A stretch of 64,000 bases of DNA. Origin: Thermoanaerobacter wiegelii Rt8.B1 (GTDB taxonomy: Bacteria; Bacillota; Thermoanaerobacteria; Thermoanaerobacterales; Thermoanaerobacteraceae). Below, piece after piece: positions 1 to 9,417 of this stretch. Every line of letters begins with the position of its first letter. The stretch's first letter is position 1. The position numbers and the translations under genes are program-made. The stretch spans positions 1,976,001 through 2,040,000 of the forward strand of contig NC_015958.1 in NCBI RefSeq assembly GCF_000147695.2, read 5' to 3'. Below the pieces are notes generated by a model. It was not told where the DNA came from and ran no database searches. It saw only the letters and a list, made by a program, of their open reading frames with translations.

Positions 1-276
1 TAATATTTATAGGCCCCACTGGGTGATCCTAAACTGACCTCGGCTAGTAGTTTCCTAAGCCCTGCTTTTCGCAGATGGGCAAGAGTCCACTCTATCCTAT
101 TTCTGAAACGTGTTCCTCCGCTGGGTAGTTTTTCTGCCAGATCATTGTAAGAAAAACTGAATTTTTTTGCCAAAACGTCATATGCTTTTCGTAACATATG
201 TATTCGCCCATCCCCTGCCACCTTTAGAAGGAGCAGAAAAAATTCTTGAAAGCTTGGGACAGTTATCTTAGTATAC
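1..276 (-). CDS. Mrr_N-like winged-helix protein, partial (runs off window start)
   Basis: Reading the minus strand from about 276 to 1 gives one open frame of about 90 residues: VPSFQEFF, LAKKFSFSYNDLAEKLPSG, TRFRNRIEWTLAHLRKAG, SPSGAYKY. This order (PSF, a helix, LPSG, RFxNRIxWAxxxLxxAGL, G-x-Y) is the pattern of the N-terminal DNA-binding domain of Mrr-type restriction enzymes (Mrr_N). The remainder, where a nuclease domain would be expected, lies outside the window. No ATG/GTG/TTG is in frame at the expected start just before KYTKITVPSF, so the start may be mutated. It lies directly downstream of the PD-(D/E)XK-like gene on the same strand. The family call rests on motif memory only. Confidence 0.5.
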
Positions 277-288
277 TTCCCAAAGCAC

Positions 289-876
289 CTATTTTAAAGC
301 TTCAAGGAGTTGATTGACCCACCCCTGAATTTGTTCTATTCTTTGGATCCACTCCCCTGGCTTCCATTGGCGAAGATCCTTTATCATATCTTCTACTGCC
401 AGCACTTCGGCAAATCCATATTTTTCTATAACTGTCCTTCGCCCTTCAGGAAGCACAACTCCCCAAATTAAAACAGCTCCGTCAACTCTGATCTGGCTAC
501 CACCCACCCTAACCTCATAAGCTTCCGGATTTTTAGCTAACTCCAAAAATTTACAAAAGGCCTTCTGGCTACGGTGATGCTCTAATTGCCAAGGTTCTCT
601 AAGTGCTAAGTACCGATAATTTTCAAACTCCAGTTCGCATTTCATCTCTGCTATAAAAATCCGCCTTGTCTCCTTATGCCTCAAAGTAAAATCTAGAGTA
701 TGACCTCGTTTCTCACCCGGCTCATACAAAGTGGGACGTCCCAGATCTTCGTAAGGAGCCTGGGGATATTTACACCAATATCTGACCACTTCTTCATTAA
801 AAAGCCCAAAAAAGCGAGAAAGGAATTTATCTCTTCCAGGGCAGCCGGTTTGGAATAACTCTACAAAGCTAACCAA
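289..876 (-). CDS. Hypothetical protein with PD-(D/E)XK nuclease-like motif
   Basis: About 196 residues. I do not recognise the family, but the stretch HTLDFTL followed 13 residues later by AEMKCE has the D-x(n)-E-x-K form of restriction-endonuclease-fold active sites, with an aspartate at the end of one strand and E-x-K on the next. The frame is open up to 933, but the only good ribosome site (AAGGAGGG) sits 8 bases before a TTG at 876, so I place the start there, giving LVSFVELFQTG as the N-terminus. Its stop is about 12 bases before the Mrr_N-like frame, so the two are probably co-transcribed and may form a restriction-type pair. Upstream is transposase debris. Composition is more G+C-rich than the operons further right, which fits an acquired gene. 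Confidence 0.55.
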   Translation of the reverse strand: MVSFVELFQTGCPGRDKFLSRFFGLFNEEVVRYWCKYPQAPYEDLGRPTLYEPGEKRGHTLDFTLRHKETRRIFIAEMKCELEFENYRYLALREPWQLEHHRSQKAFCKFLELAKNPEAYEVRVGGSQIRVDGAVLIWGVVLPEGRRTVIEKYGFAEVLAVEDMIKDLRQWKPGEWIQRIEQIQGWVNQLLEALK

Positions 877-929
877 ACAAATCTCCCTCCTTGGTCGCTC
901 AACATTTCCCAGAACCATTAACCGCTGAT

Positions 930-1201
930 TCATATAATCGAAAAAGAATTTATTCCTTTGTAGATGCTCTGTCTAAAGAATGTCACGGAGTATACAACCA
1001 AAAATTTATAGGTTTAAAGATGAATTCATGGAAAGAGCTCAAAGGTGGCAGGATACCTGGAATTTTTATAGACCTCACAACGGTAAGGGAATGAATGGGA
1101 GGACACCGTTTGAAAAGTTTAGAGATTCAAAAAACTTCTGGTCTCCTCCCATGTATTCCTTTTCCCAACTATATTACTTGAGGATGTTTTCAGAAAAGTA
1201 G
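930..1201 (+). pseudogene. C-terminal fragment of an integrase-type (IS481/IS3-like) transposase
   Basis: The plus strand reads KDEFMERAQRWQDTWNFYRP, then HNGKGMNGRTPFEKFRD. This is the C-terminal signature of rve-superfamily transposases of the IS481/IS3 type (W..YNxxRPHxGxxGxTPxE). A second frame upstream (RIYSFVDALSKECHGVYNQK) seems to continue the same protein across a frameshift near 985. The N-terminal helix-turn-helix and the first two catalytic acids are absent, so this is dead debris. It lies head-to-head with the nuclease-like gene at 289-876 and just before an IS256 relic. Confidence 0.6.
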
Positions 1202-1267
1202 GGGCTTTTTGTTTCCTATTTAGTAATAAATTAGGTGGTAAATATGTCTTCACCACGCGCCTAAGAA

Positions 1268-2242
1268 ATGGCTCAAGACAATATTACCATAGATTCTGAA
1301 ATTTTGCATTACCTTTTTGTACAAGGGACTAAGGATGAAAAGCTAGCTAAGTTGTTGGAATCTGTACTTAATCAAATTTTAGCAGCTCAAGCTACTGAAC
1401 AAGTTAAAGCTGAACCTTATGAAAGGACAGAAGAAAGACAGGATTATCGTAATAGTTATTATTCAAGAAGTTTAATTACCAGAGTTAGAACTCTCACCTT
1501 AAGAGTTCCAAGACTTCGTAATGGCAAATTTACCACAGACCTTTTTAACCGTTACCAGAGAAGTGAACAAGCACTTTTATTGGCACTAATGGAGATGGTG
1601 GTTAATGGAGTATCTACCCGAAAAATCGAAGAAATCACTTATGAACTTTGTGAAACTGAATTTTCAAGATCCACAATTTCTGAGCTTTGTAAAAATCTCG
1701 ATCCCATTATTACAACGTGGAATTCAAGACCTTTAAGAGAAAAAGGTTTTCCCTTTGTCATAGTTGATGCGATGGTGATAAGAGTAAGAGAAGAGGGACG
1801 TGTTTTGTGGATGCAGCGTACTAATTGCTGTAGGCATAAATGAAGATGGCTATAGGGAAGTATTAGGCCTTATGATAGGAGATAGTGAATCAGAAGATAG
1901 CTGGAGCGAATTCTTTTCATGGCTGAAGCAGAGAGGGCTCCATGGAGTTGATTTGGTAGTTTCCGATCATCATAGAGGACTTGTACAAGCAATTCATCGG
2001 CATTTCCAGGGAGCTACCTGGCAAAGGTGCCAAACACATTAGCCTTATTGAAGGAGGAGACTTCGCATTACTAATATGTTAGAGCGTCTAAATGAGAAAC
2101 TCGTCGTCGTGGAAGAGTTATAAGAATATTCCCAAGTCGAGAATCTGGCATTCGTCTAATAGGAGCATTGTTAATGGAACAAGATGAAAAATGGGCTTCA
2201 GGGAGGAAGTATTTAGATATAGCTGAGTATTTTGAGTGGTAA
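1268..2242 (+). pseudogene. IS256-family transposase, frameshifted and internally deleted
   Basis: The first 178 residues or so (1268-1800) are a good IS256/Mutator N-terminus: RNSYYSRSLITRVRTLTLRV, PRLRNGKF, MVVNGVSTRKIEEI, FVIVDAMVIRVREEGRV; the first catalytic Asp is in VDAM. At about 1800-1815 the frame shifts, then continues as AVGINEDGYREVLGLMIGDS, WSEFFSWLKQRGLHGVDLVV, and QRCQTH, where it stops. Roughly 90 residues are then missing before a C-terminal tail in yet another frame, RVIRIFPSRESGIRLIGALL, ending at about 2242. Two frame changes plus the central deletion mean it cannot make an active enzyme. Confidence 0.75.
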
Positions 2243-2331
2243 AAAGGAATTTCAAAAAAAGCGAAGGATAAGGTTATTTCAATAAAATGACCTTTATCAC
2301 CACCGTTAGTTTTTAATAACTGCTGGAGCCT

Positions 2332-2383
2332 CCTGGTGTCAAGGACGGGTGAAAGCTCGGCGTAGCGTATCCTTGACACCAGG
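2332..2383. repeat. Inverted repeat inside IS256-like end
   Basis: Left arm CCTGGTGTCAAGGA at 2332-2345 is exactly complementary to TCCTTGACACCAGG at 2370-2383, with a 24-nt loop. A decayed version of the same structure occurs in the related end fragment at about 28605-28665. There is no T-run, so it does not look like a simple intrinsic terminator; it may block read-through or be bound by transposase. Confidence 0.6.
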
Positions 2384-3511
2384 GGGCGGAGGCAGTACAA
2401 TGAATTGAACGGTGGTGACAAAGAAGCTTCATATACTAACCAGAGGGATTTTACACAAAAATTTGGACTTGACCATGGTTAGGTGGCTTTATAGATCCTA
2501 TCAACTAAACCTTTTATTTGAGTATTAATTAATTTCTTATTTTAGAAATAATTTATTTTCATTGCACTTTTTACTTCTGCTAATGTGTTTGCTGCAACTT
2601 CTCTTGCCATATAGTTTCCCTTTTTCAGAATATTGTAAATCTCGGGAATATCTTTCGCAAATTCAGCTCTTCTCTTGCGGATTGGTTCAAGTTCTTCCTG
2701 TAAAATTGCATTTAAAAACTTCTTTACTTTTACATCACCAAGCCCACCTTTAGTATAATGTTCTTTTAGTTCATCTAGATTATTGTATTCTGGAAGATAA
2801 CGTGAAAAATGCTCATTCTTGCAAAAAGCATCTAAATAAGTGAATACCGGATTTCCTTCTATATTACCGGGGTCCTCAACCCGTAAATGATTTGGGTCTG
2901 TGTACATGTTCATAACCTTTTTCTTTACTTCATCTGCTGTATCTGATAGATAGATACAATTATTTAAGGATTTGCTCATTTTTGCCTTTCCATCAATTCC
3001 AGGCAGTCTGTGGCAAGCTTTATTATCTGGCAGTAATGCTTCAGGTTCTACAAGAACTTTGCCATATAGTGAATTGAATTTTCTAACAATCTCCTTTGTT
3101 AGTTCTATCATTGGAAGCTGGTCTTCACCGACAGGCACCGTTGTTGCTTTAAATGCAGTTATATCCGCAGCTTGACTAATGGGATAGGTAAAAAATCCTA
3201 CAGGAACGTTTTTTTCAAAATTTCTCATTTTTATTTCCATCTTTATTGTAGGATTTCTTTGCAATCGTGATACAGTCACTAAATTCATGTAATAAAAGGA
3301 TAACTCAAAAAGCTCTGAAATCTGAGATTGAACAAAAAGCGTGGACTTAGTAGGATCAAGGCCACATGCTAGATAGTCCAAAGCTACTTCAATAATATTC
3401 TGACGGACTTTTTCTGGATTATCTATATTATCAGTGAGTGCCTGAGCATCAGCAATCATGATAAATATCATATCGTATAACCCTGAATTTTGCAATTCAA
3501 CTCTTTGTCTA

Positions 3512-5101
3512 GATAGTGTCAAGATACTGTAGGATTTTTTAAGACAACCCCTGAAACTTAGTTAATTTCAGCCTTCAGCTTATCATGCTTTTTATATAAC
3601 TTGTGCATATTTTATTGCTCTTAAAACTCTGTATATTGGCGTCACTTTTCCCATATTCAAAACTGTAATATTATTTATTTTTTCATTTGTAGACGTTTTA
3701 ATTCTTCTTACCGCCTCTTTTATTTGCTTCTTCGTTAATTTGTAGCTCCCTTCATTTATATTCTCTTTCTTACCCCATTCTATTTCTCTCAAATCTCCTC
3801 CATTCTTGCTGAATACTCTTAATTTCGCCATTAACTTTAATCCTTCTCTACTCCATCCTAATGGATTTCTACTTAATCTAGAAGAAAATACATGACTTAT
3901 ATGCCCTTCTGCACTGCACCCTATTACATCTTTGTCTTTACTGTATATCTCTACTCCTTCCCAATTATTTAGTATGTACCTCTTCGCCTCTTTTACCTTC
4001 TCTTTTTCTCTCTCTTCCTTTGTTACCTTTATTAGTTCATTAAATACCTTCTTTAGTTCTTCTTTATCCCCTTCATTTATTGCTCTCCATATCTTATCCC
4101 TATACTTTGGCTCTTTCGATGTAGCTTTTAATACGTATTTGTTTAAATGATATCTGTCTAACACAAACCTTGATTTTACTATCCATTCTAATCCCTCTTT
4201 TATCCACGGCGCTCCATCTCCTGCTATGTATATCTTCTCTATCTTCTCTTCCTTGTAATTTTCTTCTATGTAATTTGCTACATCTATCCATATGTCTTCA
4301 GCTTTCTCTCCTACGTATGCCTTGTAATACACATTTTTCAGTACGTTTCTTCCGTTTCTCTCTTCCCTCCCTTCATGTATGTACACCAATCGAGGTGTTT
4401 CATCTCCACCCTCTTGTAAAGGTACATGGTCTTCATCTGCCTCTATGTATAATACCTTTACTTCTTTCTTCTCTTTTATTTCTCTCTTTACTTCTACTTC
4501 CCCTATTTCCCTTATTGCGTTTAATACCGTCTGTTTACTTAGCTCCTCTGGACATGCTTTTTTACTACTTCTTTCATATGATTCTTCTATCGCGTTTTCT
4601 ACTAACTTTATCTTTACTCCCTTTTCTATCCTATCGTGCCGCCCTATCTCTAATGCATCATCCACCAAATATGTATATCTCCCATCCTGCCTAGATTTGT
4701 AATATGTCCTCTCATATTCAATATCTCCAAGAATTGTCGTTAACCTCTTTTTATCTTTTCTTTCTACTATCCATTTTTCTTTCCTTCTCTTGTCTTCTTT
4801 TATTATCCTATCTAACTCTTCAATAATTGCTTCTATTACTTCACTACCTAGTTTGTCCGTGATTTCCTTTATTCTTGCTACAAGTCTTGTAATATCCATT
4901 CCTTCGTTTAATAAATCACCAAAAATTTCTATCACTTCTCTAGTGAAATTTAGAGCATTTTGTAGTATAATATCTTCAAAAATATATTTTTTCACAAGAG
5001 ACACCCCTTTCTGTGATGTTTTGTTTCCTATTTCTATTTTATCACAGGGGTTGTCTCTTGTTTTTTTCACTCAAAAAATCCTACGATAATTTTACACTAT
5101 C
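3512..5101 (-). mobile_element. Complete ISLre2-family insertion sequence in trpS
   Basis: About 1590 bp. The terminal inverted repeats begin GATAGTGT and match over roughly 29 positions (GATAGTGTCAAGATACTG at 3512 onward; complement of the right edge GATAGTGTAAAATTATCG), both running on into TAGGATTTTTT or GTAGGATTTTTT. A 9-bp target duplication ctttgtcta flanks it. One intact transposase gene fills the element. Between the right edge and the transposase start lies a long inverted repeat (AGACAACCCCTGTGAT pairing with ATCACAG..GGGGTGTCT), which probably limits expression from outside promoters. The intact ends, duplication and gene indicate a recent insertion. Relics of sister copies lie at 16837-16940 and 28350-28555. 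Confidence 0.9.
3592..4995 (-). CDS. ISLre2-family transposase
   Basis: About 467 residues, full length for ISLre2 (UPF0236) transposases. Visible features: coiled, lysine-rich N-terminal half; [32 protein letters not shown] and [16 protein letters not shown], which carry candidate catalytic aspartates; [12 protein letters not shown]; and [20 protein letters not shown] near the C-terminus with the candidate catalytic Glu. The frame is open up to 5070, but AAAGGGGTG precedes a GTG at 4995 that gives VKKYIFEDI as N-terminus, the usual start of this family. The element carries no accessory genes. It is probably active, given the intact frame and perfect flanking duplication. Confidence 0.88.
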   Translation of the reverse strand: MKKYIFEDIILQNALNFTREVIEIFGDLLNEGMDITRLVARIKEITDKLGSEVIEAIIEELDRIIKEDKRRKEKWIVERKDKKRLTTILGDIEYERTYYKSRQDGRYTYLVDDALEIGRHDRIEKGVKIKLVENAIEESYERSSKKACPEELSKQTVLNAIREIGEVEVKREIKEKKEVKVLYIEADEDHVPLQEGGDETPRLVYIHEGREERNGRNVLKNVYYKAYVGEKAEDIWIDVANYIEENYKEEKIEKIYIAGDGAPWIKEGLEWIVKSRFVLDRYHLNKYVLKATSKEPKYRDKIWRAINEGDKEELKKVFNELIKVTKEEREKEKVKEAKRYILNNWEGVEIYSKDKDVIGCSAEGHISHVFSSRLSRNPLGWSREGLKLMAKLRVFSKNGGDLREIEWGKKENINEGSYKLTKKQIKEAVRRIKTSTNEKINNITVLNMGKVTPIYRVLRAIKYAQVI

Positions 5102-5355
5102 CTTTGTCTAAGAGAACCTACATAATGGCCAATATGTAGTCTCCCAGTAGGTCTATCGCCTGTCAATATTATTTTTCTCATTCTAACCCACATCCTTTCG
5201 CTTTGCTCAAGCACAAATTGTAATGAAAGTGTGCTATTGAGCGATATTTTTGATATAATTTCTTTAAAATATATAGATATACTACAAAGCACGGAGGAGG
5301 GAGTGGAATTATTTCTCCCACTCATTGGACTCAAGTCCGCATTTTAACATGTGTA

Positions 5356-5447
5356 GAATATCCTCTCAAGCACAAATAAGTGTGACTTTGATCACGTACA
5401 CTAATCATTGTATAAGCAATTCCTTAGTGTTTTTGTGCTGGATATTC
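5356..5447. other. 92-nt nested inverted-repeat element (possible structured RNA or MITE)
   Basis: The segment opens with GAATATCC (5356-5363) and closes with GGATATTC (5440-5447). Inside these, GCACAAA (5370-5376) pairs with TTTGTGC (5432-5438), ACACTAA (5398-5404) pairs with TTAGTGT (5424-5430), and GTGA (5382-5385) pairs with TCAC (5392-5395). The helices nest without conflict and make a three-way junction on either strand. It lies about 175 bases upstream of the trpS start on the minus strand, and just inside the end of an IS1182-like element. I could not match it to a T-box or any riboswitch I know. Confidence 0.5.
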
Positions 5448-5480
5448 AGTCAATGTCTATATATTTTAATTTTTTCTAGG

Positions 5481-7117
5481 GATGTGCAAAATTAATAAAA
5501 ATAGTCACGACAAAAAACCAAAATATGTATGACATACAATATATAGTAATCAACACTGACAATTAAACATAAAGGAAGTGGTAAGGGAAAAGAAAAGACA
5601 AAAAGAGGGCTAAAAAAGGGTATAAATATCCTGTAGAAGTCAAATGTTAAAAAATGACATGAACTAAATTCAGCAAAAGTTAGGCCGATTGCATCAAAGC
5701 AACGAGAGATCTAAACTCATCATATTTGCCCAATTTAATAGCTACAATAGCGACAGTGAGTAAAGTAATATGGCCAAAAGTATTAAGGTTGCTCACAGAA
5801 TTAATATTTCTAACATAAGCCTTTTCAAAATCTAGAGCTTTAAATCGAGAATTATATCTTTCTGATTCTACTCTTAGTCTATAGACAGCGTTAAAATATA
5901 GGGAGTCTCTATTAATAGAGGACCTATACTCAGAAGATATAATAGCATACTTAGTACAGCCTCTATGCTTTTTGCCATTAAAATATTTAGGATGCTTTAT
6001 AGGGCAGGCAGAGTCATCTTTAGAATTACAGAACTTGCAAACAAATTTTTGCTTAATAAAACCATCAAAATACTGTTTGCCGTCTTTGAGCATTTTAATA
6101 CCTGCTTCACAAACCATATAACCATCATCAGTCAGTGGAGGATTTTTAGAATTACGCTTGTTAAGAGGGATAAAACAATGACCATGAAGAGTATCTCTAA
6201 CATAATTATAGAGTTTCTTAACGTCATAACCTTTATCAGCGATAAAATTAGTACCAGTCAGTTTAAACCAATTATTAGTATCAGCAAGTAAAGACAAAGC
6301 GACATCAAAATCAGGGACATCAGCAGGAGTAGTAGTTTCAGCGATAGGTATAAAGAGATAGCATCAACAATAATGTGATTTTTATAGCCCCAATAAAACT
6401 TATAGCGTTTATTAGAAGAATCATTAGAAGCAGAATAAACGCCTAATTTACAATCCTTATCAGACTTAGGCTGATTATCTTTAGAGAATTTATTTTTAGA
6501 AAAAGACTTAGGGTTATTTAACTTAGTGTTAGCTTTAATAGGGGTAGAGTCCATGGAAATAAACTCACCAGAGATAATGCCCATATTTTTTAGGATATTG
6601 ACTTGATTTTGAAAGATAGAGGTCAAATAATCATGAGAGAAGTCATTAATAAAACGGCGGAAAGTCCAATAGGAAGGAAGAGGTTTAGAAATATCGAAGC
6701 CACAAAGATGAGCAATGATAAGATTATTGCGGAGATAATCTAAAAGGTCAGAAATTGTACCAAATCTTAAAGCTTAATAACAATAAAAGCTCTAAACATT
6801 GCATGATGAGAATAACCCTTACGTCCATGATTAGAGGAAGGGAATTCAGGTATTGAAGATAGGTCAAGATTTTTAAACATAGAAGAATAGAAATCAATTT
6901 TAGACTGGGAAGTAAAGAGTTCAGGTATATTTAAAAGTAATTGAAGCTGGTACATGTGGGATTTCCTCCTCCTTAAAAAATTTTTTATAGTGTATATATA
7001 ATAATTCGACAAATGGGAGGGGAAATCCTACATAAAAGATAAAAAATTCAAGAGTGATAGGGAAAAAATATGTCTGCAAAGTGGCTTAAATGAAGGCTTT
7101 TGAATTTTGCACAAGTC
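5481..7117 (-). mobile_element. IS1182/IS5-like insertion sequence, inactivated
   Basis: About 1.64 kb bounded by imperfect inverted repeats: gatgtgcaaaatt at 5481-5493 and aattttgcacaagtc at about 7103-7117. The only gene is a transposase broken by two 1-base deletions. The left-end region (5490-5600) has a diverged copy at 28095-28240, so more than one element of this family has been here. No convincing target duplication could be read at the edges. Confidence 0.65.
5680..6955 (-). pseudogene. DDE transposase (IS4/IS5/IS1182 superfamily), two frameshifts
   Basis: Read in order: MYQLQLLLNIPELFTSQSKI, SSNHGRKGYSHHAMFRAFIV, then after a missing base near 6773 ALRFGTISDLLDYLRNN; MDSTPIKAN with the first catalytic Asp; GYKNHIIVDAI; after a second missing base near 6350, PIAETTTPADVPDFDVALSL; FIADKGYDVKKLY with the second Asp; and ESERYNSRFKALDFEK with the Glu. 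The catalytic triad is therefore present but spread over three frames. The strong site AAGGAGGAGG precedes the ATG at 6955, so the start is there. Both lesions are single-base losses. Confidence 0.75.
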
Positions 7118-7329
7118 TATCTAATATATCATATGGAGTTATACTATTTTGTTTTAATTAACCTATAATTATTTTACACTAACTATGAAACCTAGTAGTT
7201 TTCTTATCATCTGCGCAAAATCTATTATCTATTTTTTATAATTTCCAGATTTTCGTTCTTATTCAATATACCTTAATTAAAGCTGTTAAAAACACAATAA
7301 TATAATTGGATTTACATCTACATAATCTA

Positions 7330-7806
7330 TTATAAAGGTATGCTCAATTGCTTGAAATCTTCAACAAATCCCTTTTTTAAGAAAAATTTCACGGCTGCCT
7401 CATTAAAACTCCATACTCTAAGTTCTAATCTTGAAACCCCTTTTTGTTTGCACCAATTTACTATTAAATTATACAAATTTCCTCCAATTCCTTTTCTTTG
7501 ATGGCTTTTAAGTACACCCATGAATGATACGTATCCATAAGTTCTTTTAGTGCTTGAGGGATGATTAGATGAATGTTTTATCTCAACAACAGCAAATCCA
7601 CATATTTCTCCTTGATCCTCTGCTACAAAAAAAGCTGTATCTTCTCCAGATACAATTTTATTAAAATAATCCTGTGGAAAAAGTATCTCGACAGATTGAA
7701 AAATATCAGGACGATTAAAAGCATGTAAGTCTTGTCCTTCTTTTACTACTAAATGAATTTTTTCATAATCTTCTTTAACAGCTTGACGATAAATGATTTC
7801 ACCCAT
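7330..7806 (-). CDS. GNAT-family N-acetyltransferase
   Basis: 158 residues, the usual size of a single GNAT domain. It starts with YRQAVKEDYEKIHLVV, has the acetyl-CoA pyrophosphate loop as QRKGIGGNLYN (the Q/R-x-x-G-x-G/A motif) near residue 112, and ends with the typical SFNEAAVKFFLKKGF strand-helix. It follows the MFS transporter gene by 8 bases, with GGGGTTAG as ribosome site overlapping that gene's stop, so the two are co-transcribed along with the broken S9 peptidase gene upstream. The substrate cannot be read from sequence. In this context it could modify a drug or peptide handled by the transporter, but that is inference. Confidence 0.85.
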   Translation of the reverse strand: MGEIIYRQAVKEDYEKIHLVVKEGQDLHAFNRPDIFQSVEILFPQDYFNKIVSGEDTAFFVAEDQGEICGFAVVEIKHSSNHPSSTKRTYGYVSFMGVLKSHQRKGIGGNLYNLIVNWCKQKGVSRLELRVWSFNEAAVKFFLKKGFVEDFKQLSIPL

Positions 7807-7814
7807 AATAATAT

Positions 7815-9047
7815 CTAACCCCTTTTCTTAATAAATATTTTAATTTTTATATATAGACTCCTGGCTTTCTTTATATATCTTATAAATCCAAAATAGGCTA
7901 TAGTCACAGCAAATAAATATAATAATCCAGCAGAGAAAACACCTATTTTAATATTATTAATATAAATAATATAAGAACCTATCATCATGCCCAGCAATAA
8001 TCCTAAGTTTTGAGTTGATTGATACAGGCCGAGCATAGAATTGTTTTTATATGAACTATCGTATAGTTGTACTAATGTTTTAGATGAAGTACCACGCATT
8101 GCAGAAAACGAACCAAAAAACAAAGTCAATACTCCTGTAATAATTTGTGTCCTAATAAATCCCAACAAAACAAATACAAATCCTAAGCCAACCAATGACA
8201 ACAAGAAAATATTGTAAGAGTTAATGCTCTTACTTATAAATGAAAAAGTTAATGTTGCTATAAGTGCTCCTATTCCAAAGCACCCCATTATAACACCAAA
8301 AACTTGTGGACTAGTATTTAAATTACTTTGAACAAAAACAGGCAAAATTGAATTAAACATACCTCCTCCTATTACAGCAATAAAGTTAGATAAAATTAGT
8401 AAATTCATCATTTTATGATTTGTTATAGATTCATATTTATTAGTGGTATTAAAATTATAATTTTTTTGGATGTTTGTATGATTTGATAAATGAATTCCCT
8501 TCGAAATTAGATTTAAAAAAATAGCGCTAATTCCAAATGCCAAAGTATTAATAAAAATAGAAAACTTTATACCTAAGAAGGCGTATATTATACCTCCCAA
8601 CATTTGGCCAATCGCAACAATAGCTGCACTAATAGCAGATAGCTTGAAATTATAATTTAGCAACTTTGCATTGTCATTAACTAAAGCTGGGAATAGTATG
8701 TTTGAACTAACTACATATAAAGTTTCTACCAAAGATTTTAAAAATAAAAGAATTAATATTAAATAAGTCTGTTTTAGTGAAAAAAATATGACAGATAAAA
8801 TTATAGTTTGAATGATTGAAGTAGTTATACAACATTTTCTCTCTCCTACTTTTTTACAAAATCTTGTAAAGGGAATTGATAAAATTATGCGTGGAGCTGT
8901 ATCAATTATCAATACTAATGTTGTTAAAAAACCAGATTGAGTTATCTGATATAAGTAAGCTATTACAGAAATTCGTATAATCCAATTTCCAATATCTATT
9001 GCTATTTGTGAACAAAAGAAATAAAATAATGATCTCTTATTTTTCAT
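7815..9047 (-). CDS. Major facilitator superfamily transporter (MFS, DHA3-like)
   Basis: About 410 residues with around 12 hydrophobic segments. The first half contains TTLVLIIDTAPRIILSIPFT, resembling the motif-A region of macrolide-type (DHA3) exporters; a long hydrophilic loop around residues 195-215 separates the halves; the second half has GVIMGCFGIGALIATL and GSFSAMRGTSSKTLVQL. It is an inner-membrane exporter by family, substrate unknown. The ATG at 9047 lies inside the last codons of the S9 peptidase remnant, and the GNAT gene follows after 8 bases, which indicates one operon. A TTG two codons earlier is an alternative start. Confidence 0.82.
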   Translation of the reverse strand: MKNKRSLFYFFCSQIAIDIGNWIIRISVIAYLYQITQSGFLTTLVLIIDTAPRIILSIPFTRFCKKVGERKCCITTSIIQTIILSVIFFSLKQTYLILILLFLKSLVETLYVVSSNILFPALVNDNAKLLNYNFKLSAISAAIVAIGQMLGGIIYAFLGIKFSIFINTLAFGISAIFLNLISKGIHLSNHTNIQKNYNFNTTNKYESITNHKMMNLLILSNFIAVIGGGMFNSILPVFVQSNLNTSPQVFGVIMGCFGIGALIATLTFSFISKSINSYNIFLLSLVGLGFVFVLLGFIRTQIITGVLTLFFGSFSAMRGTSSKTLVQLYDSSYKNNSMLGLYQSTQNLGLLLGMMIGSYIIYINNIKIGVFSAGLLYLFAVTIAYFGFIRYIKKARSLYIKIKIFIKKRG

Positions 9048-9417
9048 TGCCAATACTACCCTGCAAATGCGTATTTAAAAATATTGTAGCTCTTTTATAA
9101 AAAGATATTCTATTTCTGTATTTGGTAATACCATGACCTTCATCTGGATATAAAATATATTCATAGTTTACATTATTTTTTTCTAATTCTTTTACAAGTT
9201 GTTCGGACTCTTCTTTTTTTACTCTAGGATCATTTTCTCCATGAGCAATTAATATAGGTATTTTAATTTTATCAGCTCTAAATAAAGGTGAGCGTTCAAT
9301 TAAAAAGTCTTTATCTTTCTCATGATGACCTACTCTATAATAGAACTCACTAATTATTGGAGAGTAATAATCAGACAATGACTTAACTAAAGTTACAAGA
9401 TTACTGGGTCCATATAA

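Larger units (their letters stand above)
1268..2475 (+). mobile_element. Decayed IS256-family element (left end lost)
   Basis: Contains a broken Mutator-type transposase gene (1268-2242) and a right-end segment finishing in TTTACACAAAAATTTGGACT around 2447-2470. The same right-end segment recurs at 28560-28737, and its core AAATTTTTGTGTAAA (opposite strand) is shared with the left end of the IS256 element at 24658-26170, which marks it as a terminal repeat. No matching left end is visible upstream of 1268. An inverted repeat with 14-bp arms (2332-2383) lies between the stop codon and the right end. Confidence 0.65.
2542..5181 (-). pseudogene. trpS: Tryptophanyl-tRNA synthetase gene split by ISLre2
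   Basis: Two pieces of one class I aminoacyl-tRNA synthetase. The N-terminal piece (5181 down to 5102) reads [13 protein letters not shown] and [13 protein letters not shown] with the HIGH motif. The C-terminal piece (3511 down to 2542) resumes with [28 protein letters not shown] and carries [10 protein letters not shown], the KMSKS loop. Together they give about 345 residues, close to the normal TrpRS length, with no other lesion. The 9-bp sequence ctttgtcta occurs at both junctions (3503-3511 and 5102-5110), so precise loss of the element would restore GSLRQRVELQ. The insertion separates the two ATP-binding motifs, so neither piece should work alone. Ribosome site AAAGGATGTGGG precedes the ATG at 5181. 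A window-external second TrpRS would be required for viability. Confidence 0.88.

Noticed and set aside
3932-4702. Long plus-strand open frames rich in Ser, Leu and Phe
   Set aside because: They are antisense shadows of the ISLre2 transposase, whose Lys/Glu-rich codons read as Ser/Leu/Phe on the other strand.
5181-5460. T-box leader for trpS
   Set aside because: The leader is structured, but I could not find the T-box sequence, a Trp specifier bulge in the right place, or a terminator before the start codon.
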